Source: CAVZBW01 sp963773635 (GTDB lineage: Bacteria > Actinomycetota > Acidimicrobiia > Acidimicrobiales > RAAP-2). Taken from it: a stretch of DNA of 64,000 nucleotides. Below the pieces are notes generated by a model. The model made no database searches. It had not been told where the DNA came from and saw only the letters and a list, made by a program, of their open reading frames with translations. Positions 7,785 to 15,699 of the stretch are shown piece after piece. The position numbers and the translations under genes are program-made. The stretch covers positions 1,054,001 to 1,118,000 of the forward strand of contig CAVZBW010000005.1 in assembly GCA_963773635.1 (NCBI GenBank), written 5' to 3'. How positions within the stretch are numbered: the stretch's first letter is position 1; each line of letters begins with the position of its first letter.

Positions 7785-8678
7785 GTGACCAGCGTCTTCA
7801 AGCGCATGACGGCGATCTTCCAGGCCAAGGCCAACAAGGCGCTCGACCGGGTCGAGGACCCCCGCGAGACCCTCGATCTCTCGTACGAAAAGCAGCTGGA
7901 CAGCCTGCAAAAGGTGCGCCGGAGCGTCGCCGACGTGGCGACCGCCCGCAAAAGGATCGAGCTCCAGGCGAGCCAGCTGCAGCAGCAGGCCAACAAGCTC
8001 CAGCAGCAGGCCAAGGCCGCGCTGTCGCAAGGCAACGAGGACCTGGCCCGAGAGGCGCTGGCCCGGCGGGCAGCGCTGGGCGAGCAGCTCGAGGACCTGC
8101 AGCGCCAGCACGACCAGGTGGCCGAGCAGGAGCAGCGCCTGGTGGTCACCATGCAGCGGCTCCAGTCGCAAGTCGAGCAGTTCCGCACCCGCAAGGAGAC
8201 GCTCAAGGCGAGCTACACGGCGGCGGAGGCCCAGACCAAGATCGGGGAGGCCGTGTCCGGGCTCTCCACGTCGCTCGGCGATGCCGGCAACGCCATGCAG
8301 CGCGCCCAGGACAAGATCGAGGGCATGCAGGCCCGGGCCGGCGCCATCGACGAGCTCCTCGCCTCCGGGGCCATCACCGACCTCAACCGCCCGGTGGACG
8401 ACATCCAGGCCGAGCTCGACAAGGTCTCGGCGGGATCGGAGGTCGACAACCAGCTCGCCGCGATGAAGGCGGAGCTGGCGGCGTCCGCACCCGCCGCCGC
8501 CCTGCCCGCCACTGACGGCGAGGCCGCATCGGGATCGCCGGCGCCGGCCGCCGAGGCCACGCCCGCCCCCGCGGCGCCGGGCCTCGCCGGCGAGGGCGCG
8601 CCCGCATCGAGCGCCAGCCCCGCGCCCCAGCCGACCCCGCCCCCTGCTGCCGGTCCCACCGAGACCGCCACCCCGTAG
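7785..8678 (+). CDS. pspA: PspA/IM30-family envelope stress protein
   Basis: The 297-residue protein is almost entirely alpha-helical and coiled coil up to about residue 225: FKRMTAIFQAKANKALDRVEDP at the amphipathic N-terminus, then long Q/E/R-rich heptads (many QQQANKLQQQ-like runs). This is the PspA/IM30/ESCRT-III fold that polymerises on damaged membranes. The C-terminal 70 residues are an Ala/Pro linker. GTG at 7785 follows AGGAGGG. The next two genes, htpX and pspAB, are in the same direction with gaps of 24 and 40 bases, forming an envelope-stress cluster seen in other actinobacteria. Confidence 0.9.
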   Translation: MTSVFKRMTAIFQAKANKALDRVEDPRETLDLSYEKQLDSLQKVRRSVADVATARKRIELQASQLQQQANKLQQQAKAALSQGNEDLAREALARRAALGEQLEDLQRQHDQVAEQEQRLVVTMQRLQSQVEQFRTRKETLKASYTAAEAQTKIGEAVSGLSTSLGDAGNAMQRAQDKIEGMQARAGAIDELLASGAITDLNRPVDDIQAELDKVSAGSEVDNQLAAMKAELAASAPAAALPATDGEAASGSPAPAAEATPAPAAPGLAGEGAPASSASPAPQPTPPPAAGPTETATP

Positions 8679-8702
8679 TCCTCCAGGAGGCCTCCACAGC
8701 CG

Positions 8703-9614
8703 ATGTCACTCGCTCGCAGGATCCCGAACGACCGGGGGCTCACCACCCGGATGTTCTTCACCGGGCTCTTCCTGGTCATCCTCTACGGCGCCTTCATCGC
8801 CGTGCTGTACGCCATTGGGCTGTCGTTCATCTTCATCGTGATCATCGCCCTGGGGCTGCTGTTCGCGCAGTACTGGTTCTCCGACAAGATCGCCCTCTAC
8901 TCCATGGGCGGACGGATCGTGAGCCCCGAGGAGGCCCCCGAGCTGCACGGCGCGGTCGACCGGCTCTGCGCCCTCGCCGACATGCCAAAGCCCCGTGTCG
9001 CCATTGCCCAGACCGACATGCCCAACGCCTTCGCCACGGGCCGGAGCCCCAAGGCGGCCGTGGTGTGCGCGACGACCGGGTTGATGCGACGCCTCGACCA
9101 GGAGGAGCTGGAGGCGGTCCTCGCCCACGAGCTCTCCCACGTCGCCCACCGCGACGTCGCGGTCATGACCGTGGCGAGCGGCCTCGGGGTGATGGCCGGG
9201 CTCCTCACCCGCGTCATGTTCTACGCCGGGCTGTTCGGCGACGACCGGGGGGACAACCAGAACGCCGCCGCCGTCGAGCTGCTCATCCTCTTGGTGTCGG
9301 TCGTCGTCTATGCCGTCAGCTTCCTGCTCACGAGAGCGCTCTCCCGCTACCGGGAGCTGGCGGCGGACCGCTCGGGGGCCATCCTCATCGGACGTCCGTC
9401 GGTGCTCGCCTCCGCCCTGGTCAAGGTGACCGGAGAGATCTCGAAGATCCCCTCGCAGGACCTCCGGAGGGCCGAGCCCTTCAACGCCTTCTTCTTCTCC
9501 CCGGCGATCGCCAAGGGCGTGTCCATCTCCAGCCTCTTCTCCACGCACCCGCCACTCGAGCGCCGCCTGGCTCAGCTCGCACAGCTCGAGGCGCAGCTCG
9601 AGCAGCCGCGCTGA
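8703..9614 (+). CDS. htpX: Membrane zinc metalloprotease HtpX
   Basis: A 303-residue M48-family protease. Two membrane helices occupy residues 18-57; the zinc motif HELSH is at residues 142-146, a further hydrophobic pair lies near 170-215, and ELAADRSGA carries the third zinc-binding glutamate with the downstream Asp. HtpX degrades misfolded membrane proteins at the cytoplasmic face. It lies between pspA and pspAB, so it is probably induced with them by membrane stress. Confidence 0.94.
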   Translation: MSLARRIPNDRGLTTRMFFTGLFLVILYGAFIAVLYAIGLSFIFIVIIALGLLFAQYWFSDKIALYSMGGRIVSPEEAPELHGAVDRLCALADMPKPRVAIAQTDMPNAFATGRSPKAAVVCATTGLMRRLDQEELEAVLAHELSHVAHRDVAVMTVASGLGVMAGLLTRVMFYAGLFGDDRGDNQNAAAVELLILLVSVVVYAVSFLLTRALSRYRELAADRSGAILIGRPSVLASALVKVTGEISKIPSQDLRRAEPFNAFFFSPAIAKGVSISSLFSTHPPLERRLAQLAQLEAQLEQPR

Positions 9615-9654
9615 GGCGCCGCCGGGCGACCCGGACCCGCCTTCACCCACTGCC

Positions 9655-10380
9655 ATGGGCCTGCTCGACAGCCTCTTTGGGAGGACCAAGCCGGTCGCGG
9701 CCAACCTCGACGATCTCTTCGGGCTCCCCTCGGCCGCCGTCACCCTCCAGGCGAGCGCCGGCATGTCCTTTACCGGCCGCGCCGGGGTCTGCTGGAAGCC
9801 ACCCGCCGGCCAGGCCCCGCAGGACGTCCAGCGGGAGATCGAGCAGCTGCTCGCGATCGACGACACCCCGGGATCGGGCCCGGCCGACGCCGGGACGTCG
9901 GCCGCCACGACGCCGACGTCCTCCGGCGTCTCGGTCGGCCAGCTGACCCAGCGGGTCGACTCCTACGGCTACCGGTGGTTGCTGCTCGAGGACCCGGCGA
10001 TCGACGACCTCGTCGCCCGGGTCCACCTCGTCAACACGATGCTGGCCGAGGCCGGATGGGGCCCCCAGCTGCTGTGCTCCGTATTCTCGCTGGCCGGGTC
10101 GCCGCCGACCGACGCCGACGAGCTGGCCGGCACGGGCCTGGAGACCGATGCCCCGAAGGACGGCCCGCTGCCAGCCGTCGCCAGCTCCGGGTCCGGGTCC
10201 AAGCCCCTGTACCTCGTCTACCTGTACAAGCGGGGCAGCTTCTACCCCTTCGCCCCCGACGGCAAGGAGCACCGGGACAACGAGCTCGAGCTGAGAATGC
10301 GCAGCATGCTCGCCGACGATCTCAAGATGGAGCCCGACCTCTCCCGCTGGTTCCCCCTGTGGGACCTGCCCGTGCGCTGA
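9655..10380 (+). CDS. pspAB: PspA-associated protein PspAB
   Basis: A 241-residue soluble protein starting MGLLDSLFGRTKP, with FPLW near the end and the conserved FYPFAPDG patch. These match PspAB, an actinobacterial protein normally encoded after pspA and htpX and believed to act with PspA; its biochemical activity is not established. A Ser/Thr/Gly/Pro-rich insert occupies residues about 65-85. The gene is 40 bases after htpX in the same direction. Confidence 0.82.
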   Translation: MGLLDSLFGRTKPVAANLDDLFGLPSAAVTLQASAGMSFTGRAGVCWKPPAGQAPQDVQREIEQLLAIDDTPGSGPADAGTSAATTPTSSGVSVGQLTQRVDSYGYRWLLLEDPAIDDLVARVHLVNTMLAEAGWGPQLLCSVFSLAGSPPTDADELAGTGLETDAPKDGPLPAVASSGSGSKPLYLVYLYKRGSFYPFAPDGKEHRDNELELRMRSMLADDLKMEPDLSRWFPLWDLPVR

Positions 10381-10454
10381 TCGTCGGCCCACCACCATTC
10401 CGTCAAGAGATTCACCTCCGTGTCGCGCGGCGGTCCCGGTACACTCCCGCGCTG

Positions 10455-11252
10455 ATGGAACCCCTCGTAACCGACGACACACCCGGTGCGACGACCGGCG
10501 AGCCGGGCGGTTCGCCCGGGCCGCGAGAGCGCCTGGTCCGCCTCGAATCCGCCGTCAACTTCCGTGACATCGGCGGCTACCGGGCCGACGGCGGGCTGGT
10601 CCGGTGGGGCATGGTGTACCGGGCCGACAACGTCTCCCGCCTCACCCCCTCCGACCTGGACCTGCTGAGGGACCTGGCGATCGCGTCCGTGCTGGACCTG
10701 CGCACCACGGGTGAGGTCGACGACGGGCGATTCCCCACCCACGAGATCCCGGTCAACTTCCATCACCTCCCGCTGCTCGACGCCGTGCCCGACCCGGACC
10801 GGTTCAAGATGGTGCCGGGCATGCTCGGGTCCCAGTACGTGGAGATGGCACAAAACGCTTCCCCGCAGATCGGTCGCGCCCTGCGAGTGCTCGCTGCGAG
10901 CGGGTCCCTGCCGGCGGTGGTCCACTGTGCGGCCGGCAAGGATCGGACGGGCGTCCTCGTCGCCGTGCTCCTCGGGCTTCTCGGCGTGGACGAGGAGACC
11001 ATCGCGGCCGACTACGCCGTCAGCGCCGAGGCCATGGACCGGCTGCGTCGCTCCCTCGTCGAGCGGTACCCCGAGGGCAAGGAGGCCATCGAGAGCGCGG
11101 ACGAGCTCTTCTCGGCCGAGCCCTCCAACATCGTCCGCCTGCTCGAGTGGATCGACGAGCACCACGGGTCGGTCGAGGCCTACGCCGCCTCCACCGGCGC
11201 GGGCGACGACGTGGTCGTCTCGCTGCGCGAGCGCCTCATCGAGCCCGCCTGA
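10455..11252 (+). CDS. Tyrosine-protein phosphatase (IphP/DSP-like)
   Basis: The active-site loop HCAAGKDRTG lies at residues 157-166, with Cys158 as nucleophile and Arg164 binding phosphate. NFRDIGGY (residues 35-42) and VLDLRTTGEVDD are the other landmarks of the bacterial IphP/MptpB-like tyrosine (lipid) phosphatases. Length 265 fits. It may act on phosphotyrosine proteins or phosphoinositides; the sequence does not decide. Separated from pspAB by 74 bases, possibly its own promoter. Confidence 0.9.
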   Translation: MEPLVTDDTPGATTGEPGGSPGPRERLVRLESAVNFRDIGGYRADGGLVRWGMVYRADNVSRLTPSDLDLLRDLAIASVLDLRTTGEVDDGRFPTHEIPVNFHHLPLLDAVPDPDRFKMVPGMLGSQYVEMAQNASPQIGRALRVLAASGSLPAVVHCAAGKDRTGVLVAVLLGLLGVDEETIAADYAVSAEAMDRLRRSLVERYPEGKEAIESADELFSAEPSNIVRLLEWIDEHHGSVEAYAASTGAGDDVVVSLRERLIEPA

Positions 11253-11276
11253 GCCGGCTCCCGGTCACCAGCCGGC
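11253..11276. terminator. Candidate bidirectional terminator hairpin
   Basis: GCCGGCT (11253-11259) and AGCCGGC (11270-11276) form a perfect 7-bp inverted repeat with a 10-base loop, one base after the phosphatase stop and between two convergent genes. The 18-base segment GAGCCGGCTCCCGGTCAC is repeated directly at 11251-11268 and 11280-11297. No U-tract. Confidence 0.45.
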
Positions 11277-11303
11277 GTCGAGCCGGCTCCCGGTCACACC
11301 GCC

Positions 11304-11615
11304 TCAGGCGGCCGGCGGGTCCAATCCGTCGATCCGCGCCGCCATGTCCAGGTCGGCGCCCGTGATACCTCCCGCCGAGTGGGTGACCAGACGCAGGGTG
11401 ACGGTGTTCCACGAGATCGAGATGTCGGGATGGTGGTTGTGCTGCTCGGCCAGCGCACCCACCCGGTTCACGTAGTCGAGGGCGGCCGCGAAGTCCCGCC
11501 CCCGGGCCGTCTTGCTCAGCGCCCCGTCCTCGAGCTGCCACGCCAGGCCGCGCTCGCGCAGCTCCCCGGCAACGTCGTCCGAGGCCAGCACCGTCGATCG
11601 ATCCACGTTGCTCAT
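11304..11615 (-). CDS. 4a-hydroxytetrahydrobiopterin dehydratase (pterin carbinolamine dehydratase)
   Basis: A 103-residue PCD/DCoH-family protein. The hallmark is the H-x-H pattern EQHNHHPDISISWNTV, where the histidines bind and dehydrate the 4a-hydroxy pterin, followed by LRLVTHSAGGITGADLDMA. It would recycle the pterin after an aromatic hydroxylase, though in many bacteria without such hydroxylases its role is in pterin/molybdopterin upkeep. Convergent with the phosphatase; starts near AGGAGG. Confidence 0.92.
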   Translation of the reverse strand: MSNVDRSTVLASDDVAGELRERGLAWQLEDGALSKTARGRDFAAALDYVNRVGALAEQHNHHPDISISWNTVTLRLVTHSAGGITGADLDMAARIDGLDPPAA

Positions 11616-11649
11616 GTGTTGAACCTCCTCTCCACTCGGGTGCGACGAC

Positions 11650-12351
11650 TCAGGGGGATGCGGGTGGGCGGTAGCGGTAGCCGAAGCCCCGCACCGACTC
11701 GATCGGGGAGGTCTCGGGATCCTCCCACCCGAGCTTGCGACGGAGGCGCAGCACCGTGAACTTCACCCTCCCCGCCCCGATGCCCGTGGGGTCGTCCCAG
11801 GCCTGTGCGACCAACTGTTCGGCCGAAAGCACCTGCCCGGAGTGCTGGACGAGAGCCCGCAGCAGCCGGAATTCCATCGGGGTGAGGTTGACCTCCGCAC
11901 CTTCGAGCTCGACCCGGCGATGCTCGAAGTCGATCCGGAGCACGGCGTCGACGTAGGTGGTCCGGGTCTGGGGACGGCTCCGAGCGCGCCGGCCGAGCGC
12001 CTCGAGGCGCGCCAGGAGCTCCGCCCGGCCGAACGGCTTGGTCAGGTAGTCGTCGGCCCCCGCCTGCAGGCCGCGCACCTTGTCGTTTTCGGTGGCCCGG
12101 GCCGTGAGCATCATGATCGGCACATCGCTCATGTCCCGGATGCGCTCGAGGGCCTGCCAGCCGTCGAGGTCGGGCAACCCGACGTCGAGCACCACGATGT
12201 CGGGATCCGCCTCATGCAGGGCCCGGAGCCCCTCTCGCCCGTCGACGGCCTCGGTGACGTCGTAGCCGGCCTTGGAGAGCACCGTGCGCACGAGCGCCCG
12301 GATGTCCTCCTCGTCCTCGACCAGCAGGACCTTGGTCGCCGGGTCGGTCAC
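11650..12351 (-). CDS. OmpR/PhoB-family two-component response regulator
   Basis: Receiver domain (residues 8-120) with acidic pair D13/E14, the phospho-acceptor Asp56 in VVLDVGLPDLDG, Thr in MLTARA and Lys105 in LTKPFG. A winged-helix domain follows (about 140-230; GFGYRYRPP at the end). It is therefore a DNA-binding regulator. No histidine kinase is adjacent, so it is an orphan in this window. GTG at 12351 overlaps the fumC stop (GTGA), implying translational coupling with fumarase. Confidence 0.9.
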   Translation of the reverse strand: MTDPATKVLLVEDEEDIRALVRTVLSKAGYDVTEAVDGREGLRALHEADPDIVVLDVGLPDLDGWQALERIRDMSDVPIMMLTARATENDKVRGLQAGADDYLTKPFGRAELLARLEALGRRARSRPQTRTTYVDAVLRIDFEHRRVELEGAEVNLTPMEFRLLRALVQHSGQVLSAEQLVAQAWDDPTGIGAGRVKFTVLRLRRKLGWEDPETSPIESVRGFGYRYRPPASP

Positions 12352-13736
12352 GGGTGGGTCATCTCCTCGGGCCTGACCGCCCGGTCGAACTCCTCCGGCG
12401 TCAAGAACCCGAGCGAGACGCAGGCCTCCCGCAGCGTCGAGCCTTCCCGGTGGGCCTTCTTCGCCACCTCGGCCGCCTTGTCGTAGCCGATCAGGGGGTT
12501 GAGGGCGGTGACGAGCATCAACGAGCTCTCGACGAAGTGCGCGATCCGCTCCCGATCGGCTTCCAGGCCCTCGACGCAAAAGCGGCGGAACGCATCGCAC
12601 GCATGGTCGAGCAGCATTGCCGAGTGCAGGAAGTTGTGCACGATCAACGGCTTGCACACATTGAGCTCGAGGATCCCTCGCGAACCGGCCATGGCGATCG
12701 CCGTGTCGTTGGCGAGAACCTGGATGCAGACCATGATCATGGCCTCGCACTGGGTCGGGTTGACCTTGCCCGGCATGATCGAGGAGCCGGGCTCGTTGGC
12801 CGGGAGCCGGAGCTCGGCGAGACCGGCGCGCGGGCCCGAGCCCAGCAGACGCAGGTCCTCGGCGACCTTGGTCAGCGACACCGCGAGGGTTCGGAGGGCA
12901 CCGCTCGACATCACGAAGGCGTCGTGGGCGGCCAGCGCGGCAAACTTGTTGGGGGCCGTGACGAACGGAAGGCCGGTCAGCTCCGCGATCTTGGCGGCCA
13001 CGCGTTCGCCGAACTCCGGATGGGTGTTGAGGCCGGTGCCCACGGCGGTGCCGCCCGCCGCCAGCTCGTAGAGCGCCGGCAACGTCATCTCGATGCTCCG
13101 GAGGTCGGCGTCCAGCTGCGCGACGTACGCCGACATCTCCTGGCCGAGCGTGAGCGGCACGGCATCCATCAAGTGGGTGCGGCCGATCTTGATGACGTCG
13201 TGAAACTCCTCCGCCTTGGCGGCGATGGCGTCCCGCAGCGCCCGGACCGACGGCAGCAGGTGTTGCACCAGCTCCTCGGCAGCTGCGATGTGCATGGCCG
13301 TCGGGAAGGTGTCGTTGGACGACTGCGACATGTTGACGTGGTCGTTGGGGTGCACCGGCGACTTGGAGCCGAGCACCCCTCCGGCCAGCTCGATGGCGCG
13401 GTTCGAGATGACCTCGTTGGCATTCATGTTGGACTGGGTGCCGCTCCCGGTCTGCCACACGCGCAGGGGGAAGTGGTCGTCGAGCTTGCCCTCGGCGACC
13501 TCGCGCGCCGCCTGGACGATCAGGTCCGCGAGCCCCGGGTCCAGTTTGCCGAGGTCGGCGTTGACCTGGGCGGCCGCCTGCTTGAGCACTCCCATGGCCC
13601 GCACCATGGACCGGGGCATCCGATCGAAGCCGATGCTGAAGTGCTCGAGCGAGCGCTGCGTCTGCGCCCCCCAGTATCGATCGGCCGGCACCTCGATCTC
13701 GCCCATGCTGTCGGTCTCGATGCGGGTCTCGCTCAT
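12348..13736 (-). CDS. fumC: Class II fumarate hydratase FumC
   Basis: The 462-residue aerobic fumarase, a TCA-cycle enzyme interconverting fumarate and malate. It shows the superfamily motif GSSIMPGKVNP near residues 315-325, the N-terminal MGEIEVPADRYWGAQTQRS, WQTGSGTQSNMNANEV and SQSSNDTFPTAMH, all class II (no iron-sulfur ligands). Its stop overlaps the start of the response-regulator gene. Upstream is a divergent region of about 300 bases with a palindrome. Confidence 0.96.
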   Translation of the reverse strand: MSETRIETDSMGEIEVPADRYWGAQTQRSLEHFSIGFDRMPRSMVRAMGVLKQAAAQVNADLGKLDPGLADLIVQAAREVAEGKLDDHFPLRVWQTGSGTQSNMNANEVISNRAIELAGGVLGSKSPVHPNDHVNMSQSSNDTFPTAMHIAAAEELVQHLLPSVRALRDAIAAKAEEFHDVIKIGRTHLMDAVPLTLGQEMSAYVAQLDADLRSIEMTLPALYELAAGGTAVGTGLNTHPEFGERVAAKIAELTGLPFVTAPNKFAALAAHDAFVMSSGALRTLAVSLTKVAEDLRLLGSGPRAGLAELRLPANEPGSSIMPGKVNPTQCEAMIMVCIQVLANDTAIAMAGSRGILELNVCKPLIVHNFLHSAMLLDHACDAFRRFCVEGLEADRERIAHFVESSLMLVTALNPLIGYDKAAEVAKKAHREGSTLREACVSLGFLTPEEFDRAVRPEEMTHP

Positions 13737-13764
13737 GGCCCTCCCTGCTGTCGATCGGCCAAAC

Positions 13765-13779
13765 TTGGGGAGTCCCCAA
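13765..13779. promoter_or_regulatory. 15-bp palindrome upstream of fumC
   Basis: TTGGGGA-G-TCCCCAA is a perfect inverted repeat (13765-13771 and 13773-13779), 29 bases upstream of the fumC start in the divergent region. A second TTGGGG follows nearby (about 13789-13794). It could be an operator, but no bound regulator is known to me with this site, so this is a pattern call only. The rest of 13737-13988 shows no gene and no tRNA. Confidence 0.4.
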
Positions 13780-14040
13780 ACTCCCAGCTTGGGGCGAGGA
13801 CCCCCATTCGTGCAAGGCCATCGGCACGGGCGGCGACGTGGCCGCGGGTCGTCGGGCGCCGTTAGGGTGGCCTGGAGGCATCCGGGTCCTCGAATCGGGT
13901 GGCCTGGTCCAGCCCATGGGCGGCCTACGGGCTAGGTGGTGGCCACCCGCACCCAACCGGCCGCCTTCCGACCAGCAAGCAAGGGAGCATGATCGAGCGC
14001 GACCCTGAACGACCGGGCAAAGGCACTCCTGGGCCGCCCC

Positions 14041-14400
14041 GTGTTCGCCAGCCTGGCCACCGTGACCCACGACGGGTCGCCCCAGGTGACCCCGATCTGG
14101 ATCGACCTCGACGGCGACGACATCGTCTTCAACACCGCCGAGGGGCGCGCCAAGGCGGTCAACGTCCGCCGCAATCCCGAGGTGGGCCTCAGCGTCTTCG
14201 ACCCCGACGACCCCTACGGCGGGGTGGTGGCGGTGCGGGGCAAGGTGACCGAGATCACTACCGAGGGCGCCGACGCCCACATCGATGCGCTGGCCAAGAA
14301 GTACATGGGCCTCGACGAGTACCCGCTGCGCCAGCCCGGCGAGGTGCGTCTCAAGATCCGGATCACCCCCGAGCGGGTGGCCATGCAGCCGGGCGGCTGA
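14041..14400 (+). CDS. PPOX-class F420-dependent oxidoreductase (start unresolved)
   Basis: A split-barrel flavin/F420-binding protein of the PPOX F420 class: FASLATVTHDGSPQVTPIW (N-terminal strand pair), AKAVNVRRNPEVGLSVFDP and YGGVVAVRGKV. The family begins about 15 residues earlier, and the same frame upstream reads LNDRAKALLGRPV but meets TGA at 13990-13992 without an ATG, GTG or TTG. The ATG at 13989 is in the neighbouring frame; one extra base between 13992 and 14004 would join it and give 136 residues, normal for the family. GTG 14041 is the first legal start in frame but truncates the fold. The frame also ends 8 bases before an SDR gene. Confidence 0.72.
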   Translation: MFASLATVTHDGSPQVTPIWIDLDGDDIVFNTAEGRAKAVNVRRNPEVGLSVFDPDDPYGGVVAVRGKVTEITTEGADAHIDALAKKYMGLDEYPLRQPGEVRLKIRITPERVAMQPGG

Positions 14401-14408
14401 CGCCACCG

Positions 14409-15179
14409 ATGGCGCAGCAACAGCCCCTCGCGGGCCGTCGGGCCCTGGTCACCGGGGGCTCGAGGGGAATTGGCCGGGCGGTCGCCGGGGCCCTGGCGGA
14501 GGCGGGCGCCGACGTGGGTATCGTCGGGCGGGACGCCGAAGGTCTCAAGGCCACCCGGGACCTGGTGGAGGGGCACGGGCGACCGTGTCTCGTGATCCAA
14601 GAGGACCTGTCCGCCGCGGGAGGGGCCCGGGCGGCCGGCGAGGAGGCGCGACGCCACGGGACGTGGGACATCGTGGTCAACAACGCCGGGATCGCCTCCT
14701 CCGCCCCCCTCCTCGAGGTCGACCTCGAGACCTGGGACGCCATCCACGGGTTGAACGTGCGCGCCGTCGTCGCCCTGTGCCAGGTGATGGTGCCACCCAT
14801 GCTCGAGCGGGGATCGGGCAAGGTGATCAACGTGTCGTCGGCCGGGGCGTTCCTCGGCACGCCCGGTCTCGGCGCCTACGCCGCGTCCAAGGCGGCGCTC
14901 AACCAGCTGACGCGGACCATGGCCGTCGAGTGGGGACCGCACGGTGTCCAGGCCAACGCCGTCTGTCCGACCGTGATCCTGACGGAGATGGGACGGTCCA
15001 TCTGGGACGACCCGGCGAGGGCGGCAGAGCGGCTCGCCAAGGAGCAGCGCATCCCTGCGCACCATTTTGGCGTGCCCGACGACGTGGCCGGTGCGGTGAC
15101 CTTCCTCGCCGGCCCGGGCTCCGACTACGTCAACGGCGTGGCGCTGCCGGTCGATGGCGGCATGCTCGTCGCGCCCTGA
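14409..15179 (+). CDS. SDR-family oxidoreductase
   Basis: A 256-residue classical short-chain dehydrogenase. Nucleotide-binding GGSRGIGRAVA (residues 17-27), NNAG motif (VVNNAGIASSAPL), the catalytic Ser in INVSSAG, and YAASKAAL (Tyr-x3-Lys). C-terminal end VNGVALPVDGGML is typical. It oxidises or reduces an unknown alcohol/ketone with NAD(P). It follows the PPOX gene by 8 bases, so both are probably cotranscribed. Confidence 0.9.
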   Translation: MAQQQPLAGRRALVTGGSRGIGRAVAGALAEAGADVGIVGRDAEGLKATRDLVEGHGRPCLVIQEDLSAAGGARAAGEEARRHGTWDIVVNNAGIASSAPLLEVDLETWDAIHGLNVRAVVALCQVMVPPMLERGSGKVINVSSAGAFLGTPGLGAYAASKAALNQLTRTMAVEWGPHGVQANAVCPTVILTEMGRSIWDDPARAAERLAKEQRIPAHHFGVPDDVAGAVTFLAGPGSDYVNGVALPVDGGMLVAP

Positions 15180-15190
15180 CGCCAGAGGGT

Positions 15191-15625
15191 CTAGCGGCCG
15201 GGCTCGATCAGACGCCGGAAGGAGCCCGACCCCATCACTGGAGCGCCGGCGACCCGCACGCGCGCCGAGAGTCCCCGGTCGGAGGTGACCACCGTGAGCG
15301 TCGCCGCCTCGAGGTCCTCGGAGACCATGCGGGCGATGACGTCGTCGGCGGCATTACGGCGCCCGGGTGCAAATTCCACCGTGATCCCCCCGGCGCGGCC
15401 GACCTCGGCCGCCTCGTCATCGCGGGGCCCGTCGAACACGACCGTGATGGCCCCTTCGGTGCGACCATGGTGGGCGACGAGCGTCCTCACGAGCCGGTGC
15501 ACCGCTCCCCTGCGGTCGCGCCACCAGCCGTCGGGCCTCGAGCCGAGGAGGTTGTTGCCGTCGATCAACCATCGCACCGAGTGTGCACCATACTTGGCCC
15601 GGGTCCCGGTCCTTCTTTCATCCAA
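15191..15625 (-). CDS. NYN-domain (YacP-like) nuclease
   Basis: A 144-residue protein with the PIN-like NYN fold: WLIDGNNLLGSRPDG (first metal Asp and the NN pair), VVFDGPRDDEAAE (second acidic cluster), DDVIARM and VTSDRGLSARVR. YacP-like NYN proteins are RNases thought to work in RNA processing or decay. The catalytic acidic residues appear intact. Convergent with the SDR gene. Confidence 0.82.
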   Translation of the reverse strand: MDERRTGTRAKYGAHSVRWLIDGNNLLGSRPDGWWRDRRGAVHRLVRTLVAHHGRTEGAITVVFDGPRDDEAAEVGRAGGITVEFAPGRRNAADDVIARMVSEDLEAATLTVVTSDRGLSARVRVAGAPVMGSGSFRRLIEPGR

Positions 15626-15699
15626 CCTGCCGACGCGGTGATGGAATGCACCCTAGCGAGTCGTCCCGGCGCGGCCGGACCACCGGGCGGTAGCACGCC

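Noticed and set aside
13737..13988. tRNA gene suggested by the string CTCGAATC in this gap
   Set aside because: No complementary acceptor stem or cloverleaf could be formed.
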